Assembly: GCA_963730535.1 (NCBI GenBank)
Contig: CAVSRU010000005.1
Span: 659,679-723,678, forward strand
Direction of reading: 5' to 3'
DNA from: DASSUW01 sp963730535
GTDB lineage: Bacteria; Actinomycetota; Thermoleophilia; Solirubrobacterales; Solirubrobacteraceae
Length of the DNA: 64,000 nucleotides
Numbering within the stretch: the stretch's first letter is position 1; each line of letters begins with the position of its first letter. The notes beneath the pieces are model-generated. The model was not told the origin of the DNA. It worked only from the letters and a program-made list of their open reading frames with translations, and ran no database searches. Shown piece by piece: positions 44,190 to 51,915 of this stretch. The position numbers were made by a program, and so were the translations under genes.

Positions 44190-44726
44190 ATGAAGAAGAC
44201 AACCGTAGCTATCGCGCTCATCGCAGGGCTCCTTGTACCCGCGAGCGCGACCGGAAAGTCGAATGATGCCGATCGGCGCGCCGCGAAGGCGGAATGCAAG
44301 ACGGAGCGCGGCAAGTCGAGCGCCACGCGCGAGGCCTTCCGGGCCCGGTACGGCGGTATGAACCGCTGCCTGAACCGCACCACCCGCGAGGAGGCGGCCG
44401 AGCGCAAGGAGGCTCGCACGAACGCCGCGCAGGAGTGCAAGGAGGAGCGCGCGCTCGACCGCGAGGCGTTCAACGAGCTGTACGGCACGAACGCGAACAA
44501 GAAGAACGCGTTCGGCAAGTGCGTCTCCAAGAAGGCCAAGGCGAAGAAGGCCGAGATGGACGAGGAGGACGCCGAGGAGGCCGCCGAGCGCAAGAGCGCG
44601 GCGAAGGAGTGCGCGGCCCAGCGCGACGACATCGGTCGCGAGGCCTTCGCCGAGGAGTGGGGCACGAACGACAACAAGAGCAACGCCTTCGGCAAGTGCG
44701 TGTCGAAGACGGCACGCGAGTCGTAG
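44190..44726 (+). CDS. Secreted protein with tandem NAFGKCVSK repeats
   Basis: 178 residues from the ATG at 44190. A signal peptide (MKKTTVAIALIAGLLVPASA) precedes three related units of about 45 residues. Each starts with Cys-x-x-Glu/Gln-Arg and ends with a second Cys, with REAF and YGTN/WGTN between: ECKTERGK...RCLNRT; ECKEERA...NAFGKCVSKK; ECAAQRDD...NAFGKCVSKT. Each unit therefore has two Cys and could be one small disulfide domain. Highly charged linkers (Lys/Glu) separate them. I recall this repeat in Thermoleophilia secreted proteins, but no function. It is divergent from the sigma factor gene by 24 bp and ends at a bidirectional terminator. Confidence 0.8.
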   Translation: MKKTTVAIALIAGLLVPASATGKSNDADRRAAKAECKTERGKSSATREAFRARYGGMNRCLNRTTREEAAERKEARTNAAQECKEERALDREAFNELYGTNANKKNAFGKCVSKKAKAKKAEMDEEDAEEAAERKSAAKECAAQRDDIGREAFAEEWGTNDNKSNAFGKCVSKTARES

Positions 44727-44732
44727 GACGCC

Positions 44733-44765
44733 AGGCGGCGGCGGCTCGTCCGGTCGCCGCCGCCT
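44733..44765. terminator. Hairpin between convergent genes
   Basis: AGGCGGCGGC (44733-44742) pairs perfectly with GCCGCCGCCT (44756-44765) over a 13-base loop. It sits between the Cys-repeat gene (ends 44726) and cmk (stop at 44764), overlapping the cmk stop by two bases. This is a bidirectional terminator candidate without a T tract, as is common in high-GC Actinobacteria. Confidence 0.55.
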
Positions 44766-45387
44766 AGGCGCCGATCTCGCGTGCCTCGACGGCGAGCGCG
44801 ACGATCTGCGCCACGACCTCGTCGAGCGTGAGGCCCGTGGTGTCGACCGGCACCGCGTCGGGTGCCGGCTCGTGCACGGTGCGCTCGGCGGAGGCGTCGC
44901 GCTCGTCGCGCAGCGCCTGCTCGCGGGCGACCTGATGGGGATCGGCCCCGAGCTCGGCGGCGCGCCTGCGGGCGCGCTCGCCGGGGTCGGCGGTCAGGAA
45001 CACCTTCACGGCGGCGTCGGGCACCACGACGGTGGCGACGTCGCGCCCTTCGGCCACCCAGTCGCCCTCGGCCATGAGCTCCTGTTGCTTGGCCACCAGC
45101 GCCGCGCGCACGCCGAGGTCCGCGGCCACCCGCGAGGCGGCCTCCGAGACCTCCGGCGTGCGGATCGCCTCGGTCACGTCGCGGCCGTCGATCCGCACAC
45201 GGTCCCCCACCTCGATGTCGATCCGCTCGGCGACGCGCGCGGCAGGCTCGTCGCTCTCGCTCGCCGCCAGCCCCACGGCGCGGTACATCGCCCCCGTGTC
45301 GAGGTACGTGAACCCCAGCTCCTGCGCGACGGCGCGCGAGACCGTGGACTTGCCCGCCCCCGCGGGGCCGTCGATGGCGATGACCAT
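44764..45387 (-). CDS. cmk: Cytidylate kinase
   Basis: 207 residues from the ATG at 45387 (MVIAIDGPAGAGKSTVSRAV with the P-loop). It phosphorylates CMP and dCMP. Further motifs are YLDTGAMYRAVGL, VAADLGVRAALVAKQQELM, EGRDVATVVVPDAAVKVFL and RARRRAAELGADP. It closes the aromatic/housekeeping operon after aroA; a gap of 11 bp separates them. A longer open frame reaching back through aroA is an artefact of the aroA frame break. Confidence 0.96.
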   Translation of the reverse strand: MVIAIDGPAGAGKSTVSRAVAQELGFTYLDTGAMYRAVGLAASESDEPAARVAERIDIEVGDRVRIDGRDVTEAIRTPEVSEAASRVAADLGVRAALVAKQQELMAEGDWVAEGRDVATVVVPDAAVKVFLTADPGERARRRAAELGADPHQVAREQALRDERDASAERTVHEPAPDAVPVDTTGLTLDEVVAQIVALAVEAREIGA

Positions 45388-45398
45388 GGCGGAGGAGA

Positions 45399-46707
45399 TT
45401 ACGAGCGCAGGTGCGATACGAGCGCAGCGAGATCGGCCTCGAAGCCGGGATAGGAGACCGCGGCGGCCTCCATTCCCACGACCTCGACGCCCTCCCGCGA
45501 GGCGAGGCCGGCGACGGCGCCGAGCATCGCCAGCCGGTGGTCGCCGTGGGCGTGCAGCACGCCGCCGCGCAGCCCCCCGCCGCCCTGGACGGCGAAGCCG
45601 TCCTCCGTCGCCTCGATCTGGCCACCGAGGGCGCGCAGGCCGTCGACCACGGTCGCGATGCGGTCTGACTCCTTGAGGCGAAGCTCCTGCGCTCCCCGCA
45701 CGACCGTCTCGCCGTCGGCAAAGCATGCCGAGCAGGGCCACGAGCGGCAGCTCGTCGATGGCGAGCGGCACCTCCGAGGGCTCGACGACGGTGCCGAGCA
45801 GCGGCCCGTGGGCGACGTCGAGCTCGCACACCGGCTCACCCGCCGCCAGCTCGCCGCCGGGCTCCTCGAGCGGCCCCACCACCACGCCGCCCATCCGCCG
45901 GAGGATCTGGAAGAAGCCGGTGCGGGTCCAGTTCGCTCCCATGCCCTCGATCACGATCCGCGAGCGGGGCACGAGCACGGCGGCGGCGGCGAGGAAGGCG
46001 GCCGACGACGGGTCGCCCGGCACGTGCACCGCGCCCAGCTCGAGCTCGTCCTGGGGGGCCACGGTCACGCGCGAGCCGTCGCGGGTGATCTGGACGCCCG
46101 CGGCGGCCAGCATCCGCTCTGTGTGGTCGCGGCTCGGCTCGGGCTCGACGACCGTGGTCGGGCCCGAGGCGAGGAGCCCGGCGAGCAGCACGCACGACTT
46201 GACCTGCGCGGACGCGACGGGGAGCTCGTACTCGATCCCGCTCAGCGGGCTGCCGGTGACGGTGAACGGCGGGTAGCGGTCGTCGGTGGCCTCGATCCGG
46301 GCGCCCATGCGCGCGAGCGGCGCCGCCACGCGGTCGACCGGGCGGCGGCGGATCGAGGCGTCGCCGTCGAGCGTCCAGCTCCCGCCCTCCTGGCCGGCCA
46401 GCCAGCCCGGCAGCAGGCGCATCAGCGTGCCCGCGTTGCCGACGTCGATCGGCCCGGAGACCGGCGCCGCCGCGCGCAGCCCCGCGCCGCGGATCACGAG
46501 GTGGTCCTCGCGCCGCTCGACCAGAGCGCCGAGCGCCTGCACGGCGTCCAGCGTCGAGTTCGTGTCCGCCGCGTCGAGGTAGCCGGTGACGCGCACGGGC
46601 GCGTCGGCCATCGCACCCAGCAGCGCCGCACGGTGGGAGAGCGACTTGTCCGGCGGCGCGGTCAGCGAGCCCTTCAGCGGGCCGTCGGGCGCGAAGCGCG
46701 TGGTCAC
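45399..46707 (-). CDS. aroA: 3-phosphoshikimate 1-carboxyvinyltransferase (EPSP synthase), one-base frameshift
   Basis: EPSP synthase joins shikimate-3-phosphate and PEP. From the GTG at 46707 the frame reads KGSLTAPPDKSLSHRAALLG, VGNAGTLMRLLPGWLAG, then IDELPLVALLGML. It then loses family resemblance. In the next frame (45399 to about 45727) the sequence resumes FADGETVVRGAQELRLKESD and RIATVVDGLRALG, the EPSP C-terminus. Total length is 3n+1. Removing the A in GGCATGC on the coding strand (near 45727) restores LLGCFADGETVV, as in the family. It starts in a GTGA overlap with tyrA. Either a sequencing error or a lesion in an essential gene; error is more likely. Confidence 0.93.
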
Positions 46708-47786
46708 GGCCGCGCCACCGGCAGCCCGAGCGCCTCGACGAGCGCCTGCGCCTCGCCGGCGCGCCGCTCGCCCGCCACCCACAGGGCGATGGTGCCGGAG
46801 GAGAGGTCGGCGGCGGGATAGAGCGCCATGTCGAGGATGTTGACGCCCGCACGGCCCAGCGCCAGGGCCACCTCGGCGACCACGCCCGGCCGGTTGGGCA
46901 CCGCGACCCGCAGCTCGTGCACGTCGCCGCCCGCCAGGTCGGCCTCGAGCAGCCGCCGGCGCTCCTCCCGCGCCCCCTCGTTCCAGGCCGCCACCGCGCC
47001 GGCGTCGCGAGCCGCCAGCGCGGCGCGGACCTCGCCGAGGCGGCGCACCGTGTCGTCGATGGCGTCGACCAGCGCGTCGGCGTTGGCGAGGTAGATGTCG
47101 CGCCAGATCGCCGTGTTGGCGCCGGCCACGCGGGTGGCGTCGCGGAACGACGGCCCGGTGGCCGGGAGCCGCTCCCCCTCGTCGGAGAGCACGCGCGCGG
47201 CGCGCGCCACCAGCACGTTGGCCAGCACATGCGGCAGGTGCGAGACGGTCGCCAGCAGCGCGTCGTGGGTCTCGGCGTCGAGCGCCGCGGGCCGCGCGCC
47301 GAGGTCCCTGAGCAGCCGGTGCAGGCGGTCGTAGAGCATCCCGCCGGTGCGGGCGGTCGGCGTCAGGTACCACGTGGCGCCCTCGAACAGGTCGGCGCGG
47401 GCGTGCGCCACGCCGGCCGTCTCGGCGCCCGCCAGCGGGTGGCCGCCGATGAAGCGCGGGTCGTCGACGGCCGCCACCACGGACCGCTTGGTCGAGCCGA
47501 CGTCGGTCACCACGCAGTCGTCGCCCGCGACGGCGAGCACCTCGCGCACCGCGGCCGGCAGGTCGCCCACGGGCGCGGCGACGAACGCCGCCTCCGCGCC
47601 TTCGAGCGCCTCCGCCGGCGAGCCGCTCGCCTCGGTCAGCGCGCCCCGCTCGAGCGCGGCGGCGAGCACGCCGTCGCCGGGATCCCAGCCGCGCACCCGC
47701 GCGCCCAGCCGCTCCCGCGCTGCCAGGCCGACCGATCCGCCGATCAGGCCCACGCCGACCACGGCCAGGCGTGGGCCTTCAGCCAT
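46704..47786 (-). CDS. tyrA: Prephenate dehydrogenase
   Basis: 360 residues from the ATG at 47786. It oxidises prephenate to 4-hydroxyphenylpyruvate for tyrosine synthesis. The NAD-binding loop is VVGVGLIGGSVGLAARERL near 10-28, followed by VTDVGSTKRSVV and FIGGHPLAGAETAGVAHARA with the catalytic His. A C-terminal ACT-like domain (NRPGVVAEVALALGRAGVNI, about 300-345) suggests feedback by an amino acid. An upstream in-frame extension of about 22 residues is encoded by the inverted repeat before it and is rejected. The end overlaps aroA by 4 bp. Confidence 0.94.
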   Translation of the reverse strand: MAEGPRLAVVGVGLIGGSVGLAARERLGARVRGWDPGDGVLAAALERGALTEASGSPAEALEGAEAAFVAAPVGDLPAAVREVLAVAGDDCVVTDVGSTKRSVVAAVDDPRFIGGHPLAGAETAGVAHARADLFEGATWYLTPTARTGGMLYDRLHRLLRDLGARPAALDAETHDALLATVSHLPHVLANVLVARAARVLSDEGERLPATGPSFRDATRVAGANTAIWRDIYLANADALVDAIDDTVRRLGEVRAALAARDAGAVAAWNEGAREERRRLLEADLAGGDVHELRVAVPNRPGVVAEVALALGRAGVNILDMALYPAADLSSGTIALWVAGERRAGEAQALVEALGLPVARP

Positions 47787-47787
47787 C

Positions 47788-47952
47788 AGGGGTCTGTCCA
47801 AGAAGATCCGGCCCGACTGGGGCGACCGTGGACCGAGCCGGGCGCCACCCACACCCGAAGGGAATCCTCCCAGGATTTTCGAGGGTTTGGGTGGCGATCC
47901 GGCGAAGTGTCCACGGGCGCATCCAGGCGTGGCGGGGTTCTTGGATAGGCCC

Positions 47953-47954
<2 letters not shown>
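47788..47954. repeat. Nested inverted-repeat element between aroF and tyrA
   Basis: AGGGGTCTGTCCAAGAA (47788-47804) is inverted as TTCTTGGATAGGCCCCT (47938-47954), 15 of 17 bases. Inside, CCACCCACACCC (47845-47856) pairs with GGGTTTGGGTGG (47883-47894), and at the centre AATCCT pairs with AGGATT around three C. The element exactly fills the gap between the aroF stop (47953-47955) and the tyrA start codon (47784-47786). It could fold into a long interrupted stem in the operon mRNA. It shares no sequence with family A. Confidence 0.85.
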
Positions 47955-48984
<1,030 letters not shown>

Positions 48985-49035
48985 CTGCTTGCTTCTCCTA
49001 GGTCTCTGAAGACTGTACGTACGACTCGCCGGCAA

Positions 49036-49066
49036 GGCGCTCGGCCCCAGGGGCCTGCCGAGCGCC
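49036..49066 (-). promoter_or_regulatory. GC-rich hairpin in the aroF leader
   Basis: On the transcribed strand, GGCGCTCGGC pairs perfectly with GCCGAGCGCC around an 11-base loop that can itself form CCC/GGG. It begins at the stop codon of the small leader ORF and lies about 50 bp before the aroF start. This is where an attenuator would sit. There is no T run after it. Confidence 0.6.
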
Positions 49067-49110
49067 TAGCTAAATCGATACGTGCGGTAGGAGAGACTGC
49101 GATGCGTCAC
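49066..49110 (-). CDS. Candidate aroF leader peptide (14 codons, two Tyr and one Phe)
   Basis: A GTG at 49110 opens a 14-codon frame, VTHRSLSYRTYRFS, ending at TAG 49066-49068. It contains Tyr, Tyr and Phe in its last seven codons, the end products of the pathway controlled by aroF. The stop codon overlaps the first base of a 10-bp GC stem. The promoter immediately upstream would start the mRNA only a few bases before the GTG, making it a near-leaderless leader peptide. This is a prediction from sequence only; no ribosome site is evident, consistent with leaderless translation. Confidence 0.55.
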   Translation of the reverse strand: MTHRSLSYRTYRFS

Positions 49111-49120
49111 GCGAGCGACG

Positions 49121-49149
49121 GTTGTAGCAGCCGGGAAAAAGAATGGCAA
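49121..49149 (-). promoter_or_regulatory. aroF promoter candidate
   Basis: On the minus strand, -35 TTGCCA (49144-49149) is separated by exactly 17 bases from -10 TACAAC (49121-49126). Transcription would start around 49113-49115, a few bases before the leader GTG. The last bases of repeat C copy 1 overlap the -35 element. Confidence 0.6.
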
Positions 49150-49190
49150 TGCGGCTTTCTCGCACTCGCAAGCTCGCGCGAGCGCCTTAG
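49148..49190. repeat. Repeat C copy 1 (43 bp)
   Basis: The 43 bp AATGCGGCTT...GCGCCTTAG recur inverted at 55212-55254 with one mismatch (T/A at position 11). It includes the palindrome GCTCGCGCGAGC. The copy supplies the TAA stop codon of the VOC gene and abuts the aroF promoter. Confidence 0.8.
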
Positions 49191-49561
49191 TTACCGAATG
49201 GATCGTACGTGCCGAACGTCCACACGTTTCCCTCGGGATCGCGGGCGCTGAACTCGCGCGAGCCGTAGTCCATGTCCGTCAGCCCGCGGGTGATCTCGGC
49301 CCCGGCGGCCTGGGCGCGCCCGAAGAGGGCGTCGGCCTCGTCGAACAACACCACGTAGTTGGACGAGTGGCTGGTCTCGAACTGCGGGTCGCCGGCGCCG
49401 GCCGTGCCGATCATGACCATCCCGCGCCCGTGCGTCAGCTCGGCGTGGGCGATCGTGCCGTCCTCGTTCTCGTGCACGGCCTTGACCTCGAAGCCGAACG
49501 CGCGCTCGAGGAAGTCGATCGCGCCCTTGGCGTCCTTGTAGCGGAGCGTTGGGATGACCAT
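49187..49561 (-). CDS. VOC/glyoxalase-like protein
   Basis: 124 residues from the ATG at 49561. It starts MVIPTLRYKDAKGAIDFLERAF, contains HAELTHGRGMVMIGT and ends REFSARDPEGNVWTFGTYDPF. These fit the PhnB/glyoxalase (VOC) fold whose members include metal-dependent lyases and antibiotic-binding proteins. The final DPEGNVWTFGTY strand is the VOC C-terminal motif. It is inserted between hisC and aroF on the same strand, and its stop lies in a 43-bp repeat. The substrate is unknown. Confidence 0.85.
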   Translation of the reverse strand: MVIPTLRYKDAKGAIDFLERAFGFEVKAVHENEDGTIAHAELTHGRGMVMIGTAGAGDPQFETSHSSNYVVLFDEADALFGRAQAAGAEITRGLTDMDYGSREFSARDPEGNVWTFGTYDPFGN

Positions 49562-49588
49562 GTCGGCGAGGCTATCCCCCGGGGAGGG

Positions 49589-49724
49589 AACGTCAACTGC
49601 GGCTGGGTAGGGAGGCTGGCAGTGCCGGCGGCGGCGGGTGTCGACTTGACGTCGAATATCGCCGTCAAGTCGACACTCACCGCGATTCGGGCCTCCCTTC
49701 AATGCCGCCGTTGACGTTCGCCGG
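49589..49724. repeat. Structured intergenic repeat, family A copy 4
   Basis: It begins GAACGTCAACTGCGGCTGGG then TAGGGAGGC and ends CCTCCCTTCAATGCCGCCGT then TGACGTTCGCCGG. The core contains a perfect 14-bp stem: GTGTCGACTTGACG (49638-49651) with CGTCAAGTCGACAC (49663-49676), 11-base loop. It lies between hisC (stop at 49727, 2 bp away) and the VOC gene start (49561). Confidence 0.9.
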
Positions 49725-49726
49725 CG

Positions 49727-50806
49727 CTACAGAAGCGCCCCGAGCGCCTCGAGGAAGCGCTCGTTCTCGGCCTGCGTGCCGACGGTGACCCGCAGCGCAC
49801 CCTCGCGGCCGAGCGACGCGCCGGAGCGGACCAGGACCCCGCGCTGGGCGAGGCCCTGCATGATCTCGACCTCCTCGCGGCCCTCGCCGAGGTCGAACCA
49901 GACGAAGTTCGCCTGCGAGGCGGCCGGCTCGATGCCCATCTCGCGCAGGCCGTCCTCGAGCCCGATCCGCTCGGCGAGGTTGCGCTCGACGCGCCGGACG
50001 ACCTCGTCCTGGTGGTTGAGCGCCTCGAGTGCGGCCGCCTGCGCGGCGGCGTTGCAGAAGAACGGCTGGCGGACCTGGTCGACCGCGGTGCGGAACTCCT
50101 CGGAGCCGCAGAGCCCGTACCCGACGCGCAGCCCGCAGAGGCCGTAGACCTTCGAGAACGTGCGCAGGAGCACGAGGTTGGGGTGGCGGTCGAGCAGGTC
50201 GACCGACTCGTCGGGATCCTGGAGCACGTTGAACTCGCAGTACGCCTCGTCGAGGATCACGCACACGTGGCGCGGGACGTCGGCCACGAACGCGGCGATC
50301 TCGTCGAACGGCAGCGCCGTCGAGGTCGGGTTGTTCGGGTTGCAGACGATCGCCAGGCGCGTCGCGACCGTGATCTCGCGCCGCATGGCCTCGAGGTCGT
50401 GGCGGTGCTCGGCGTCCACCGGCACCTCGATCGCCCGGGCGCCGGAGGCGGCGGCAAGGTGCGGGTAGACCGAGAAGGACGGCCAGGCGTAGACGAGCTC
50501 CGCCCCCGGCTCGAGCAGCGCGTCGCCGGCCGCCAGCAGGACGTCGCAGGACCCGTTGCCGATGGCGATCCGCCCGGAGGGGACGCCGTGGCGGTCGGCG
50601 AGCTTGCGGCGCAGCGCCGAGTTGGTCGGGTCCGGGTAGCGGTTGAGGCCGGTGAGCGTGCGGGTGATCGCCTCGACGACGGCCGGCACGGGCGGGTACG
50701 GCGACTCGTTGGAGGCGAGCTTGGCGATCGGGCCCTCGGAGGCGTAGCCGTCGGCGGCCGGGTAGACCGGGATGCGCCGGACCTTGCTGGCGAACTCGAG
50801 GGCCAT
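49727..50806 (-). CDS. hisC: Histidinol-phosphate / aromatic aminotransferase
   Basis: 359 residues, PLP-dependent fold I. Motifs: LASNESPYPPVPAVVEAI, NGSCDVLLAAGDAL (PLP phosphate loop), VCNPNNPTSTALPFDEI, ILDEAYCEFNVLQ and RTFSKVYGLCGLRVGYG with the PLP-binding Lys. HisC-type enzymes also act as aromatic aminotransferases (phenylalanine/tyrosine) in Actinobacteria. Its place between aroH and aroF and the absence of other his genes favour aromatic amino acid synthesis. It starts 10 bp after aroH. Confidence 0.9.
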   Translation of the reverse strand: MALEFASKVRRIPVYPAADGYASEGPIAKLASNESPYPPVPAVVEAITRTLTGLNRYPDPTNSALRRKLADRHGVPSGRIAIGNGSCDVLLAAGDALLEPGAELVYAWPSFSVYPHLAAASGARAIEVPVDAEHRHDLEAMRREITVATRLAIVCNPNNPTSTALPFDEIAAFVADVPRHVCVILDEAYCEFNVLQDPDESVDLLDRHPNLVLLRTFSKVYGLCGLRVGYGLCGSEEFRTAVDQVRQPFFCNAAAQAAALEALNHQDEVVRRVERNLAERIGLEDGLREMGIEPAASQANFVWFDLGEGREEVEIMQGLAQRGVLVRSGASLGREGALRVTVGTQAENERFLEALGALL

Positions 50807-50816
50807 GGCCCGCAGG

Positions 50817-51182
50817 TTACTGCGCGCCTTCGAGGTCCAGCCGCAGCTTCCGGGCCTCCCCGAGGTAGACGTGCTGGGGGTCGACGCCCACCGGCGGGTA
50901 GCAGTGCATGAGCACCCGGATCACGCGCGGGAGCGCGCCGGGGACGGGAATCTCGCGGGTGCAGAGGAGCGGCACGCGGCTCAAGCCGATCTGCCGGGCG
51001 GCCACCGCCGGGAACTCCGCGTCGAGATCCTCGGTGAGCGTGAAGATGCAGCTCACGATCGAGTCGGAGTCGAGCTTGTTGCGGGCGAGCAGCTCGCCCA
51101 TCAGCTCGCTGGTGGCGGCGAGGATCGCCTCCGCTTCGTTGGCCTCGACCGTGGTGGCGCCGCGAAGCGCGATGAGCCGCAT
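50817..51182 (-). CDS. aroH: Chorismate mutase, AroH type
   Basis: 121 residues, the usual size of the trimeric AroH-type mutase, which converts chorismate to prephenate. Signatures are RLIALRGATTVEANEAEAIL near 2-21, SIVSCIFTLTEDLDAEFPA near 46-64, and HCYPPVGVDPQHVYLGEARKL near 93-113, with the active-site Arg7, Glu and Cys. It lies 10 bp after rluB and before hisC, so it should be expressed with the rest of the aromatic operon. Confidence 0.95.
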   Translation of the reverse strand: MRLIALRGATTVEANEAEAILAATSELMGELLARNKLDSDSIVSCIFTLTEDLDAEFPAVAARQIGLSRVPLLCTREIPVPGALPRVIRVLMHCYPPVGVDPQHVYLGEARKLRLDLEGAQ

Positions 51183-51192
51183 CGACGCGAGG

Positions 51193-51894
51193 CTAGCGGG
51201 GCGGGCGGCGTAGCTTCTCGACCTCGGGGGCCGTCAACCGCCGGTGGCGGCCCTCCTCGAGCCCGCCGAGCCACAGCGGCCCGAACCGGACGCGCTCGAG
51301 CGAGACCACCGGATGTCCGACCGCCTCGAGCATCCGCCGCACCTGTCGCTTGCGCCCCTCGTGGATGGTGAGCTCGACGCGGTCGGCCCCGAGCCGCTTG
51401 ACCCGCGCGGGCGCGGTGCGGCCGTCGTCGAGCTCGACGCCCTGGCGCAGCGCACGGAGGGCGTCTTCGCGCACCGGGGCGCGGCGGACCTTGGCGTGGT
51501 AGGTGCGCGGGACCTCGAACGAGGGATGGGTGAGCCGGTGGGCGAGTGCGCCGTCGTCGGTGAGCAGGATCAGGCCGGTGGTGTCGACGTCGAGCCGGCC
51601 GACCGGGTACAGGCGGCGGGCGCTGGGGACGAGCGACACGATCGTCGGGCGGCCCTGCGGATCGCTGGCCGTGGAGACGACCCCGCGCGGCTTGTTGACG
51701 GCGTAGACCGCGCGCTGGCCGGTGGAGACCCGGACCGGCTTGCCGTCGACCTCCACGGACAGGCTGCCGTCGACGTCCCGCGCCGGGTCGCGCACCGTCT
51801 CGCCGCCGACGGTCACCCGCCCGGCGAAGACGATCTCCTCGGAGGTCCGGCGGGAGGCGACGCCTGCGTGGGCGAGGTACTTGGCGAGGCGCAC
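51193..51894 (-). CDS. rluB: 23S rRNA pseudouridine synthase (RluB/RsuA family)
   Basis: 233 residues from the GTG at 51894. An N-terminal S4 RNA-binding domain (VRLAKYLAHAGVASRRTSEE) precedes the synthase domain with the catalytic Asp motif YPVGRLDVDTTGLILLTDDGAL near 111-132 and TIHEGRKRQVRRMLEAVGH near 190-208. It isomerises a 23S uridine. It is the first gene of the leftward aromatic operon, and is divergent from rlmN with 21 bp between the starts. RluB is a best fit; RluE/RsuA subtype is not excluded. Confidence 0.92.
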   Translation of the reverse strand: MRLAKYLAHAGVASRRTSEEIVFAGRVTVGGETVRDPARDVDGSLSVEVDGKPVRVSTGQRAVYAVNKPRGVVSTASDPQGRPTIVSLVPSARRLYPVGRLDVDTTGLILLTDDGALAHRLTHPSFEVPRTYHAKVRRAPVREDALRALRQGVELDDGRTAPARVKRLGADRVELTIHEGRKRQVRRMLEAVGHPVVSLERVRFGPLWLGGLEEGRHRRLTAPEVEKLRRPPR

Positions 51895-51915
51895 GACGCT
51901 GCCACCATACGGCGC

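Noticed and set aside
44764..47373. A single 869-codon open frame spanning aroA and cmk, looking like a fusion protein
   Set aside because: The middle part has no resemblance to either family; it is the wrong frame after the one-base aroA break and then enters the cmk frame by chance.
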